DNA from: Aurantibacillus circumpalustris
Lineage (GTDB): Bacteria > Bacteroidota > Bacteroidia > B-17B0 > Aurantibacillaceae
DNA length: 64,000 nt
NCBI RefSeq assembly: GCF_029625215.1
Contig: NZ_CP121197.1
Location: 1,054,001-1,118,000, forward strand
Direction of reading: 5' to 3'
Below, piece by piece: positions 55,153-63,175 of the stretch; position 1 is the first letter of the stretch; each line of letters opens with the position of its first letter. Both the position numbers and the translations under genes were made by a program. Below the pieces are notes generated by a model that did not search any database, was not told where the DNA came from, and worked only from the letters and a program-made list of their open reading frames with translations.

Positions 55153-56211
55153 TTATTTCAATTCAGGGGAAATAAGTTTGTTTTTATTTGCCAGTTGACC
55201 GCAGGCAGCATCAATGTCTTTACCACGGCTATGTCGTACGTTACAAATAATACCATGACTATCCAGGTGTTTTGTAAATGCCAACAAACGGCTCGTACTT
55301 GTTTGCTGAAATTCTCCACCATCGATGGAATTATATTCAATAATATTTACTTTGCTTTTTACCCGTTTGCAATAGTCGACTAACTCCTGCGCATCCTGTA
55401 AAGAATCATTAAAGTCTTTAAAAACAATGTATTCAAAAGTTGGGCGTGATCCGGTTTTTTCAGTAAAGTATAAAAGCGCTTCTGCTAAATTTTCGAGAGT
55501 ATTTGTTTCGTTAATCGGCATCAGCTTATTACGTTTTTCATCATTAGCAGCGTGTAAAGACAATGCCAAATTAAATTTCACTTTATCGTCCCCTAACTTC
55601 ATAATCATTTTTGCAACACCGGCAGTAGAAACGGTAATGCGTTTCGGTGACATACCTAAACCTGTTGGACTCGTAATTTTCTCAACTGATTTTAAAACTT
55701 CAGCATAATTTAGAAGAGGTTCTCCCATTCCCATGTAAACAATGTTGGTTAAGGGGGCTTCATAACGGTCGTTGGCAGTATTCTTCACTAGGACAACCTG
55801 ATCAAAAATTTCATCAGCGTTGAGGTTACGCATGCGTTTTAGTTTTCCTGTTGCGCAAAACTTGCAGGTTAAACTACAGCCAACTTGTGATGAAATACAG
55901 GCGGTCATTCTTTCCTGATGCGGAATTAAAACACTTTCTACCACATAATTATCATGCAATCGCATGGCACATTTTATGGTGCGATCAGAACTTACTTGTA
56001 GTTCGTGAATTTGAACCGCATTAATGGCAAAATTTTCTTCCAGATAATCGCGCAACTTTTTAGAAAGGTTCGACATCTGACTGAATTCTACAACACCTTT
56101 TGCCCACAACCAATCATACACTTGTTTAGCCCTGAATGCGGGCTCACTAATTTCCTCAAACAATTGAGTTAATTGTGGCAGTGATAAAGCGCGTATATCT
56201 TTCTTTGGCAT
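55153..56211 (-). CDS. rlmN: 23S rRNA / tRNA adenine-C2 methyltransferase RlmN
   Basis: Radical-SAM enzyme that methylates C2 of A2503 in 23S rRNA and A37 in some tRNAs. 352 residues from the ATG at 56211 (MPKKDIRALSLPQL). The cluster-binding Cys112, Cys116 and Cys119 lie in GCSLTCKFCATG, and the second catalytic Cys337 is in AACGQL. Motif YMGMGEPLLNY is typical. The longer frame to 56277 adds residues before the promoter box at 56230-56223 and is not used. First gene of a three-gene run with the prenyl synthase and the MORN lipoprotein. Confidence 0.94.
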   Translation of the reverse strand: MPKKDIRALSLPQLTQLFEEISEPAFRAKQVYDWLWAKGVVEFSQMSNLSKKLRDYLEENFAINAVQIHELQVSSDRTIKCAMRLHDNYVVESVLIPHQERMTACISSQVGCSLTCKFCATGKLKRMRNLNADEIFDQVVLVKNTANDRYEAPLTNIVYMGMGEPLLNYAEVLKSVEKITSPTGLGMSPKRITVSTAGVAKMIMKLGDDKVKFNLALSLHAANDEKRNKLMPINETNTLENLAEALLYFTEKTGSRPTFEYIVFKDFNDSLQDAQELVDYCKRVKSKVNIIEYNSIDGGEFQQTSTSRLLAFTKHLDSHGIICNVRHSRGKDIDAACGQLANKNKLISPELK

Positions 56212-56222
56212 GAATTGAGGGT

Positions 56223-56230
56223 CAAAGATA
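56223..56230 (-). promoter_or_regulatory. -7 box of rlmN operon
   Basis: TATCTTTG on the minus strand, ending 11 nt before the rlmN ATG. No -33 TTG at normal spacing. Confidence 0.4.
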
Positions 56231-56384
56231 CCATTTTTAGCCGCAATTGAATGGGGAATGGGATTTTTTTGCACCATTCCACCATCTTATTTTTTGGCTT
56301 TACCACTTAAAAAAACCTTCTAACCACTTACAATTTGAACTTGAGTTTTTCCTCATCGGGTTTAGGCTTAAACCTATATTTAAT

Positions 56385-56392
56385 TAACTTTG
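56385..56392 (+). promoter_or_regulatory. -7 box upstream of amidohydrolase
   Basis: TAACTTTG, 3 nt before the GTG at 56396. It covers the TTG at 56390, so that start is not likely to be used. Confidence 0.5.
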
Positions 56393-56395
56393 CCT

Positions 56396-57550
56396 GTGCG
56401 TTTTTTAAAGGCAGATAAATTATTTGATGGCAAAACTTACCTTTCTCAGGATGCCGTTTTGGTTGTTGATAGAGAAGGCGTTTTAAGGGAAATTATTTCC
56501 GAGAATGAGCTTGACATAAATAAGGTTGAGTACGTAAAGGGCATTATAAGTCCTGGTTTTGTTAATGCTCATTGCCATTTAGAACTGAGCCACCTTAAAA
56601 ATAAAATCCCTCAAAGTACTGGATTACCAGCGTTCGCAAAGCAAGTGGTTTCTTTAAGGAATTCGTTTTCAATAGGGGAAGTTTTTTCAGCAATGCACGA
56701 GGCAAATCTTGAAATGCAAGAAAACGGCATTGTTGCTGTTGGCGATATTAGCAATGCATCGGATAGTTTTGAAGAAAAGCAGAACAGCTCAATTTATTAT
56801 CACACGTTTATAGAATTGTTAGGTTTAAATCCCATAAACGCGGCAGCTATTTTTGAAAGAGGCAAGAATTTGTTGTTGGAGTTAAAATCTGAAAAGTTAG
56901 CAGGAAGCCTTGCGCCGCACGCACCTTATAGTACTTCGAAAGAATTAATTCAACTTATTTCAGAATTTAATTTCACCAATGGTTTGTCTTTTAGCATTCA
57001 CAACCAAGAGAGTTTGGAAGAGAAAAAATTCTTAGAAGGAAGTCCGAGTGCTTTTGAAGAACTCTTTAGCTCTTTAGGATTAGATCTTTCCTGGTACAAA
57101 GCGACCGGAAATTCTGGCTTAAAGCATTATTTTGAAACCTTATCAAACAAACCGTCTATTTTAGTACACAATACTTTTAGCACTTCAGAAGACATACAAT
57201 TAAGCACTAAGAAAAATATTTATTGGTGTTTTTGTCCTGGCGCTAACATGTACATTGAAAATAAACTTCCAAATTTTTCACTTTTTGCGAATCAAAAGAA
57301 CAAGATTTGTTTTGGCACCGATAGTCTGGCGAGTAATACGCAACTGGATGTTATTGCCGAAGCTAATTTGGTTTTACAACATTCAAAGGAATTTTCTTTG
57401 GAAAATGTGTTGCAGGCGCTAACTTTTAACGGCTCTGAAGCATTGGGTATTTCTGATAAATTTGGACGTTTTATTATTGGTAAAAACGCGGGACTAAATC
57501 AATTAGAATTTATAGATTCAAAAATTAATTTCATAAAAAAAATAGCTTAA
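56396..57550 (+). CDS. Amidohydrolase (cytosine-deaminase / chlorohydrolase group)
   Basis: 384-residue cytoplasmic metal-dependent hydrolase of COG0402. Metal site in GFVNAHCHLELSHLK, third His in SIHNQESLEEK, HAPYSTS, and the late Asp in FGTDSLASN. The group deaminates nucleobases or hydrolyses chlorinated or aminated rings; substrate unknown. Start GTG at 56396 because the TTG 6 nt upstream is part of the -7 box. First gene of a run of closely spaced genes; the next starts 3 nt after its stop. Confidence 0.85.
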   Translation: MRFLKADKLFDGKTYLSQDAVLVVDREGVLREIISENELDINKVEYVKGIISPGFVNAHCHLELSHLKNKIPQSTGLPAFAKQVVSLRNSFSIGEVFSAMHEANLEMQENGIVAVGDISNASDSFEEKQNSSIYYHTFIELLGLNPINAAAIFERGKNLLLELKSEKLAGSLAPHAPYSTSKELIQLISEFNFTNGLSFSIHNQESLEEKKFLEGSPSAFEELFSSLGLDLSWYKATGNSGLKHYFETLSNKPSILVHNTFSTSEDIQLSTKKNIYWCFCPGANMYIENKLPNFSLFANQKNKICFGTDSLASNTQLDVIAEANLVLQHSKEFSLENVLQALTFNGSEALGISDKFGRFIIGKNAGLNQLEFIDSKINFIKKIA

Positions 57551-57553
57551 TAC

Positions 57554-58192
57554 ATGTTATACTTAAAAACATTTACGTTTAATCCTTTTCAACAAAATAG
57601 TTATCTGATTTATGATGATGAAGGCACTGCTTATTTATTCGACGCGGGAAACTCGAATGCTAGTGAAAACGAAATCTTAAGAAAGTTTATAGAAAATAAA
57701 AAGTTAAACTTAAAACGTTTCATTTTAACACACGCTCACATCGATCATATTTTAGGAGCACGTTTTATTTTAGACACTTATGGTTTGTTGCCTGAAATGC
57801 ACGAAAAGGAAATATTTTTTATTGAAAGAATGGCACAAAGTGGCGCTATGTATGGAATTAGTGTAGATCAAGCGCCAATGCCTAAAACGTTCATTAAAGA
57901 AGGGGATAAAATTACGCTGGGTAAATATGAGTTTGATTGTCTTTTTACACCGGGGCATTCGCCAGGAAGTATTTCTTTTTACAATAAGGAAAATAAACTT
58001 CTTATCAGTGGTGATGTTTTATTTTATGGAAGTATTGGCCGCAGCGATTTACCCATGGGAGATCACGAAACTTTAATTGCATCTATTAAAAACAAACTTT
58101 TAGTGCTTGATGATGATGTGAAAGTATACAGTGGACATGGTCCGGCAACAACTATTGGTTTTGAAAGATTAAATAATCCGTTTTTAGTGTAA
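57554..58192 (+). CDS. MBL-fold metallo-hydrolase (glyoxalase II-like)
   Basis: 212 residues with the metallo-beta-lactamase fold: HxHxDH in LTHAHIDHILGA, TPGHSPGSISFY, ISGDVLFYGSIGRSD and YSGHGPATTIGFE. This arrangement fits the glyoxalase II / persulfide-dioxygenase-like group that is common as YcbL-type hydrolases. Cytoplasmic. Three nt separate it from the amidohydrolase gene. Confidence 0.88.
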   Translation: MLYLKTFTFNPFQQNSYLIYDDEGTAYLFDAGNSNASENEILRKFIENKKLNLKRFILTHAHIDHILGARFILDTYGLLPEMHEKEIFFIERMAQSGAMYGISVDQAPMPKTFIKEGDKITLGKYEFDCLFTPGHSPGSISFYNKENKLLISGDVLFYGSIGRSDLPMGDHETLIASIKNKLLVLDDDVKVYSGHGPATTIGFERLNNPFLV

Positions 58193-58210
58193 TTGGAATT
58201 AAGTACATTT

Positions 58211-58855
58211 ATGAATAACATGCGTAAATACAAATTAATAGTAATTCTTTGCGTTTATTTTTTTGGTCTAAATGCTCAGGACACTCTTCAGGAACTTCCC
58301 TTTAAAAAAAGGGAACGCCCACCATTTGACCGCAAAGAGGAGATAATTTACGATGGTAAACGTTATAGAATCCATAATACATACCTTACTGTAGGAGGTG
58401 GGTTTTTACAATCTACTATTCGCTCAAAACTGCAAAAGAATTTAGGACTTGATTTTCACTTTCCAATTAGGAACCATCATTTTCAGGTGGGTGTTTTTAT
58501 GAGCGGTGAGGAATTCGCATCCAATAATAATATTCAGGGGCATATTTGCTACGGCATAAGAAGAGAAAAAAACAAAAGCAATTTCGCGGCATACGTTGGT
58601 CCAAGTTATGCAACAGGTGTAGAAGGGAATGTGAACAGCGGAAACCCTAAATTTTATGATGCCTTTGGTGCTTATATAAGTATACAAGCTGTTATGAAAT
58701 TTACATACGACATTGGATTTGGTGCAGAGCTGTTTAGCGAGTTGGGAAAAAAGCAAAACATTATTGGTTTAAAACTTATTGCGTTTTTTTCTGGGTCATA
58801 TCGTGGGCCGAAACGAAATTACAACCCGAATGTTAGAGCAGAAAATCCGTTATGA
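58211..58855 (+). CDS. Hypothetical exported protein
   Basis: 214 residues from the ATG at 58211 (a second ATG is at 58220). An N-terminal signal peptide (MRKYKLIVILCVYFFGLNAQ) is followed by a beta-rich domain with aromatic strand ends (YLTVGGGFLQSTIRSK, HHFQVGVFMSG, SNFAAYVGPSYATG) and a C-terminal strand LKLIAFFSGSYRG, then a short basic tail. This looks like a small outer-membrane barrel. No family recognised. Its stop overlaps the next ATG by 4 nt. Confidence 0.7.
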   Translation: MNNMRKYKLIVILCVYFFGLNAQDTLQELPFKKRERPPFDRKEEIIYDGKRYRIHNTYLTVGGGFLQSTIRSKLQKNLGLDFHFPIRNHHFQVGVFMSGEEFASNNNIQGHICYGIRREKNKSNFAAYVGPSYATGVEGNVNSGNPKFYDAFGAYISIQAVMKFTYDIGFGAELFSELGKKQNIIGLKLIAFFSGSYRGPKRNYNPNVRAENPL

Positions 58856-59916
58856 TCGATTTTATTATTGTGGGAAGAGGACTGGCAGCAGCAACGCTGG
58901 CACATACTTTTCATAAGCACAGTATTTCTTTTAAGATTGTTGGCTCTGATACCATGAGTTCCTGTTCTCGTGTCGCGGCAGGCATTTGGAATCCCGTAGT
59001 TTTTAAACGCCTCACTAAAAGTTGGCTTGCCGATGATTTAATTCAAGAACTAAATACATTTTATTCAGAATGCGAATTTCTTCTTCGAAAAAAAATCATT
59101 ACCCAACGATCAATTATTAAACCGTTTACAGAAGATCAAGAAAAAACACTTTGGAAAAAAAGGGCAAAAGGGGAACTCGAAAGTTTTTTAGATGAGCATA
59201 TTAAGTTAGAAGCCACTGAAGAATTAGAAAGCTACAAAATTGTAAATGGATATGGCATTGTAAATAAATGTGGTAATTTGAATGTGGCCGATTTTATAGA
59301 TGCTACCTGCGAGTATTTTAAGGAACTCATCATAAACGAAAAGTTTGACCACAGTGAACTACAATTAACAAGTGAGAAGCTCACTTACAAAGAAGCAGTG
59401 GCCAAGAATATTATTTTTTGTGAAGGGTACATGGTAAAAGAAAATCCTTTGTTTAATTGGATTCCATTAAAACCAGCTAAGGGAGAAATTTTAACGATTA
59501 AAGTTCCAAAACTAAAATCTAAAAATTCAATATTTAACCGAAACGGTTTTATTATGGATGTTGAAGAGGGGCTTTATAGGGTAGGCGCTACGTATGAGTG
59601 GGATGATTTAACAGAAACACCTACAGAAAAAGGCTTTCAGGAATTGCAAGAAAAAATAAAAAGCATGCTTGACTGCGATTACACACTTTTAAAGCATGAG
59701 GCTGGTATACGTCCCTCTTCAAAAGATCGTCGTCCTATAATTGGAGCGCATCCAAAACTTAAAAATGCGTATGTATTTAATGGTTTGGGAACTAAGGGTG
59801 TTATGCTGGCGCCATATTTCGCAAAAAATTTCGTAAATTCCTTCCTTAATAAAGAGCCACTGCATAAGGAAGTGGATGTTAAAAGGTTTTATACAGACTA
59901 TGACAATAAAGGGTAA
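58852..59916 (+). CDS. FAD-dependent oxidoreductase (DAO family)
   Basis: 354 residues. FAD site IIVGRGLAAATLAHTF at the N-terminus, then SSCSRVAAGIWNPVVFKRL with an insertion. The substrate-domain motifs GLYRVGATYEWDD and HEAGIRPSSKDRRPIIG and the C-terminal GLGTKGVMLAPYFA are typical of D-amino-acid / glycine-oxidase-like FAD enzymes. The product and substrate cannot be told. ATGA overlap with the preceding gene and a 17-nt overlap with the next show co-transcription. Confidence 0.85.
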   Translation: MIDFIIVGRGLAAATLAHTFHKHSISFKIVGSDTMSSCSRVAAGIWNPVVFKRLTKSWLADDLIQELNTFYSECEFLLRKKIITQRSIIKPFTEDQEKTLWKKRAKGELESFLDEHIKLEATEELESYKIVNGYGIVNKCGNLNVADFIDATCEYFKELIINEKFDHSELQLTSEKLTYKEAVAKNIIFCEGYMVKENPLFNWIPLKPAKGEILTIKVPKLKSKNSIFNRNGFIMDVEEGLYRVGATYEWDDLTETPTEKGFQELQEKIKSMLDCDYTLLKHEAGIRPSSKDRRPIIGAHPKLKNAYVFNGLGTKGVMLAPYFAKNFVNSFLNKEPLHKEVDVKRFYTDYDNKG

Positions 59917-60343
59917 AGTAAAGTTAATTGGTCGTCGCGAATTCGTCGATCTTCCTTTATTAGGTATTTTTGGTATTGAAGCAAAAATTGATACCGGTGC
60001 TTATACTTCTTCTTTGCATTGCGAAAACATCTCTTTAAATTATGAAAATTCAAAACCAATCCTTTATTTTACTATCGATCTGGGACAGTCTAAAAAGTTT
60101 CGCTTTGAAGAGTTCAGATTAAAAAAAATAAAAAATTCATTTGGTGAAATGGAAGAACGTTATGTGATAAAAACATTACTGGTTATTGGAAAGAAAAAAA
60201 TTTATTCCACTATCTCGTTAAGTAATCGTGATAACATGCGTTACCCAATGCTCATCGGAAGAAGACTTCTAAAAGGAAAATTTTTAATAGACGTAAATAA
60301 AATTCATACTAACGGTATAAGCCTTAACGGATTTCCAATCTAA
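59900..60343 (+). CDS. RimB-like ATP-dependent zinc protease (retropepsin-type)
   Basis: 147 residues from the ATG at 59900. It matches the PF05618 family (RimB, a retropepsin-fold protease that in Pseudomonas works with RimK): AKIDTGAYTSSLHCENI has the aspartyl-protease Asp-Thr-Gly, and RYPMLIGRRLLKGKFLIDV is the second family block. Start overlaps the FAD gene by 17 nt; rimK follows 24 nt downstream. Its role as a protease on RimK or on glutamylated S6 is inferred from Pseudomonas. Confidence 0.82.
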   Translation: MTIKGKVKLIGRREFVDLPLLGIFGIEAKIDTGAYTSSLHCENISLNYENSKPILYFTIDLGQSKKFRFEEFRLKKIKNSFGEMEERYVIKTLLVIGKKKIYSTISLSNRDNMRYPMLIGRRLLKGKFLIDVNKIHTNGISLNGFPI

Positions 60344-60367
60344 AATTTTACACTTAAAACTAAATCA

Positions 60368-61264
60368 ATGAAAATCGCGGTATTGTCTCGCAATAAGAAT
60401 CTGTATTCAACACAGCGTTTGTTGGAAGCTGGTGAACAAAGAGGGCACGAAATGGTGTTACTCGATCACATGAAATGCGTATTGGTTATTGAGAAAGGCC
60501 GACCGCACATTTATTTTAATGGAAAAGAAGTTTTGGATGTAAATGCCATCATTCCCAGAATTGGAGCTTCCGCTACCTTTTACGGTTCGGCTGTGGTAAG
60601 ACAATTTGAAATGATGCATATTTTTAGCGCTATTGAATCTCAAGCATTGGTGCGTTCACGTGACAAACTAAGGAGCCTTCAAATTTTAGCCCGTGCAGGA
60701 ATAGGAATTCCGAAAACCGCCTTCGCTTCTTCACCAAAAGATAAAGATATTGATAGTGTAATTGAAAACATCGGTGGCGCACCCTGTGTAATTAAGCTCT
60801 TAGAGGGCACACAAGGTATTGGAGTTATTTTGGCAGAAAATCAGAAAGCGGCTAAAAGTGTAATCGAAGCATTTTTAAAGTTAGAAGCAAACATGCTTGT
60901 TCAAGAGTTTATAAAAGAAGCGGGTGGAGCAGATTTGCGCGTATTTATTGTAGACGGACAAATTGTTGGGGCTATGAAACGTCAAGCAAAAGAAGGCGAA
61001 TTTCGCAGTAATTTGCACCGTGGAGGTTCAGCATCTCTAATTAATTTAACTGCTGAAGAACGCTCAACGGCCATAAAAGCTGCGAAAAAATTAGGTTTAG
61101 GAATTGCCGGTGTCGATCTTTTGCAATCAAGCAGAGGTCCTTTGGTAATGGAAGTAAATTCGTCACCAGGGCTTGAAGGTATTGAAGGCGCGACAAAAGT
61201 CGATATCGCCGGAAAAATTATTGAATACGTAGAACGGAATGAGTTCACAAAACCGGGGGAATAA
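60368..61264 (+). CDS. rimK: RimK-like ATP-grasp L-glutamate ligase
   Basis: 298 residues. ATP-grasp ligase that adds glutamates to the C-terminus of ribosomal protein S6, or related substrates. Family marks: [71 protein letters not shown], and the metal site [14 protein letters not shown]. Full length, so active enzyme is likely. Between the retropepsin-type protease (24 nt) and the AspA-like deacylase (20 nt): a three-gene cassette. Confidence 0.92.
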   Translation: MKIAVLSRNKNLYSTQRLLEAGEQRGHEMVLLDHMKCVLVIEKGRPHIYFNGKEVLDVNAIIPRIGASATFYGSAVVRQFEMMHIFSAIESQALVRSRDKLRSLQILARAGIGIPKTAFASSPKDKDIDSVIENIGGAPCVIKLLEGTQGIGVILAENQKAAKSVIEAFLKLEANMLVQEFIKEAGGADLRVFIVDGQIVGAMKRQAKEGEFRSNLHRGGSASLINLTAEERSTAIKAAKKLGLGIAGVDLLQSSRGPLVMEVNSSPGLEGIEGATKVDIAGKIIEYVERNEFTKPGE

Positions 61265-61284
61265 TTATTAACTAATTTATTGAA

Positions 61285-62238
61285 GTGCAAGAAACAATAA
61301 CAATCAACGGACAAACAATAGAACCAGGACAAACTAAAACGGTGATCCTGAATTCTTACGAACTTCATACGAAGACAAAATTAGAAATCCCTGTAATAGT
61401 TATTCGTTCAAAAAAGAAAGGTCCAACGTTATTGTTAAGTGCTGGAATGCATGGAGAAGAAACAAATGGCATTGAAATTATTCGTAAAGTAATTACGCGA
61501 AAAGATGTGCGTAATTTACAATGCGGCACTCTTATTGCAATACCTGTAATCAACGTTATTTCTTTTTTGTTTGGTAGTCGTGATTTACCGGATGGCCGTG
61601 ACCTTAACCGATGTTTTCCAGGAAACAAAAAGGGTTCTTTTGGAAGTAGAATTGCGTACGATTTAATGAAACATATTTTGCCAGTGATTGATTTTGGTAT
61701 CGATTTTCATACAGGTGGAGCTAAGATTAACAATTTTCCTCAGATCCGTTGTGTTTTTAGTTTTCCTGAGAACATTGCTTTGGCAGAAAAATTTTCAGCA
61801 CCACTAATTATTGACAGTACATACCGCGAAGGTACTTTTAGGAAAGAAGCCGCAAAGAAAGGCAAACCTATATTAGTATATGAAGGTGGCGAAAGTATGC
61901 GCTTTGATTATAGGGCAATTAATGAAGGCGTTACAGGATGCATGAGGCTGATGAAGGCGTATAAAATGATAAGTACGGAAGCGCCTGGAGAAAATCCTTC
62001 TGTAAAAATTAAAAAAGACACTTGGGTACGGGCGAATAGCAGCGGCCTTTTTCATATGAGTGTGAACAATGGCGCCCGGGTTGCTGAAGGAGATTTATTA
62101 GGAATAATTTTTAATCCCTTTGGAGAAATTGAGAAAAAAATACTTAGCCCCGTAACGGGATATATAGTGGGCATCAACAATCAACCCGTTGTAAACCAAG
62201 GGGACGCCTTGATTCATATAGGCATGGAAGAAGCGTAA
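61285..62238 (+). CDS. Succinylglutamate desuccinylase / aspartoacylase family hydrolase
   Basis: 317 residues. Zinc carboxypeptidase-fold acylase of the AstE / AspA family: LLSAGMHGEETNGIEIIRK carries the first two ligands, GSRDLPDGRDLNRCFPG the Arg pocket, and DFGIDFHTGGAK the third ligand. The C-terminal part resembles a lipoyl/biotinyl-like beta domain (RVAEGDLLGIIF). Substrates are N-acylated amino acids or peptides. GTG start at 61285. In the cassette, cleavage of a RimK-made modification is a natural hypothesis but is not shown. Confidence 0.85.
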   Translation: MQETITINGQTIEPGQTKTVILNSYELHTKTKLEIPVIVIRSKKKGPTLLLSAGMHGEETNGIEIIRKVITRKDVRNLQCGTLIAIPVINVISFLFGSRDLPDGRDLNRCFPGNKKGSFGSRIAYDLMKHILPVIDFGIDFHTGGAKINNFPQIRCVFSFPENIALAEKFSAPLIIDSTYREGTFRKEAAKKGKPILVYEGGESMRFDYRAINEGVTGCMRLMKAYKMISTEAPGENPSVKIKKDTWVRANSSGLFHMSVNNGARVAEGDLLGIIFNPFGEIEKKILSPVTGYIVGINNQPVVNQGDALIHIGMEEA

Positions 62239-62246
62239 TTTTTTTG

Positions 62247-62254
62247 TAACTTTG
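62247..62254 (+). promoter_or_regulatory. -7 box upstream of micro-protein and tatA
   Basis: TAACTTTG, 3 nt before the ATG at 62258. It would let the micro-protein / tatA pair be expressed apart from the operon upstream. Confidence 0.5.
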
Positions 62255-62257
62255 CGC

Positions 62258-62368
62258 ATGCACAATAAAGTAGACTTAAGTGACTTTTTTATCATAGTAT
62301 TTGTTGCCATGGTATTTATTACAGGTTGCGTGGTTGTTTTCAAATTTATGAGAGGAGGAAAGAGGTAA
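62258..62368 (+). CDS. 36-residue membrane protein before tatA
   Basis: A short frame, MHNKVDLSDFF then IIVFVAMVFITGCVVVFKFM and RGGKR: one hydrophobic helix of about 20 residues with a polar acidic N-terminus and a basic C-terminus, so N-out/C-in by the positive-inside rule. Its TAA ends 1 nt before the tatA ATG, and a promoter box lies just upstream. No family known to me. A helper of the Tat translocase is a guess from position. Coding evidence is the shared operon and the clear helix. Confidence 0.6.
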   Translation: MHNKVDLSDFFIIVFVAMVFITGCVVVFKFMRGGKR

Positions 62369-62369
62369 C

Positions 62370-62621
62370 ATGATAACAAATCAATTTATTTTATTTTTAA
62401 ATCTAGGCGGTGGCGAAGTAGTCATGATCGTTCTGGTAATCTTACTTTTATTTGGAGGAAAAGGAATACCAACAATTGCTAAAACATTGGGAAAAGGTAT
62501 ACGTGAATTTAAAGATGCTACAGACGGTATAAAAAAAGACATTCGCGATAGTACAAGTGGTATAACGGACCAAATTACCGAGCACATTCAAGAAGTAAAA
62601 AAAGAAGTCGAAAAGGATTAG
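62370..62621 (+). CDS. tatA: Sec-independent translocase subunit TatA
   Basis: 83 residues. One N-terminal helix (GGGEVVMIVLVILLLFGGKG, with the Phe-Gly hinge), then an amphipathic helix (IPTIAKTLGKGIREFKDA), and a charged tail. This is the TatA/TatB layout. TatA forms the pore of the twin-arginine translocase for folded proteins. tatC is not in the window, as in many Bacteroidota where it lies elsewhere. Directly after the 36-residue gene. Confidence 0.93.
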   Translation: MITNQFILFLNLGGGEVVMIVLVILLLFGGKGIPTIAKTLGKGIREFKDATDGIKKDIRDSTSGITDQITEHIQEVKKEVEKD

Positions 62622-62701
62622 AGCCTGTTTAACTCTAGCTGACTGAGCTTGCTAAAGATACTGCACTTGAATCTATAAATCAAAAACTATTAGTCGTAAC
62701 A

Positions 62702-63175
62702 GTGAAAAGTAAATTCAAGCAGATTTTCTCCATTCTATTTTTAAGTATTAGTTTTCTTGGACTTTCACAAACGGTAGAAAAAATAAAATTCAAAAAAGAC
62801 CGTTCTCTTATCTATTTTTTTCAGAAAGGAGCAAAAAGTGATACGCTTTACAGAGGAAACGAAAATCTATTTTACTTGGTCGTTCCTGAGAATTTGAAAA
62901 GAGATCTTTCAATTCAAGTTGAGAATGGACAATTGATGACTAGTGGCAACGACAGTATTGTGAGTTTAATTTATCTTCCAGGTTTTCAATACGAATCATT
63001 TTATGAAAGCAAAGAAATAAAGGGAGAAAAAAAACAAAAAAAGGTGCAATACAATTTTACAACACTGGTGAATGGAACCTCAATCATAAAGGCGCCTAAA
63101 ATCTCAATAAGTATTATTAATAAAAGTACAGGCGGATTAATCTTAGAAAACGTTTTTTTATATGGAAACGATTAG
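62702..63175 (+). CDS. Hypothetical exported protein
   Basis: 157 residues from a GTG at 62702. A signal peptide (MKSKFKQIFSILFLSISFLG) is followed by a beta-rich domain with DTLYRGNENLFYLVVPENL and ITGGLILENVFLYG-like strands. The first part distantly recalls the beta domains of GldM-type proteins (xLYRGxxNxxxxxVP), which is only a hint. Its TAG overlaps the convergent purine-nucleoside phosphorylase TAA. Confidence 0.65.
   Translation: MKSKFKQIFSILFLSISFLGLSQTVEKIKFKKDRSLIYFFQKGAKSDTLYRGNENLFYLVVPENLKRDLSIQVENGQLMTSGNDSIVSLIYLPGFQYESFYESKEIKGEKKQKKVQYNFTTLVNGTSIIKAPKISISIINKSTGGLILENVFLYGND

Noticed and set aside
56390-56395. TTG start for the amidohydrolase
   Set aside because: The TTG overlaps the last bases of the TAACTTTG promoter box, so it would not be in the transcript; GTG at 56396 is used.
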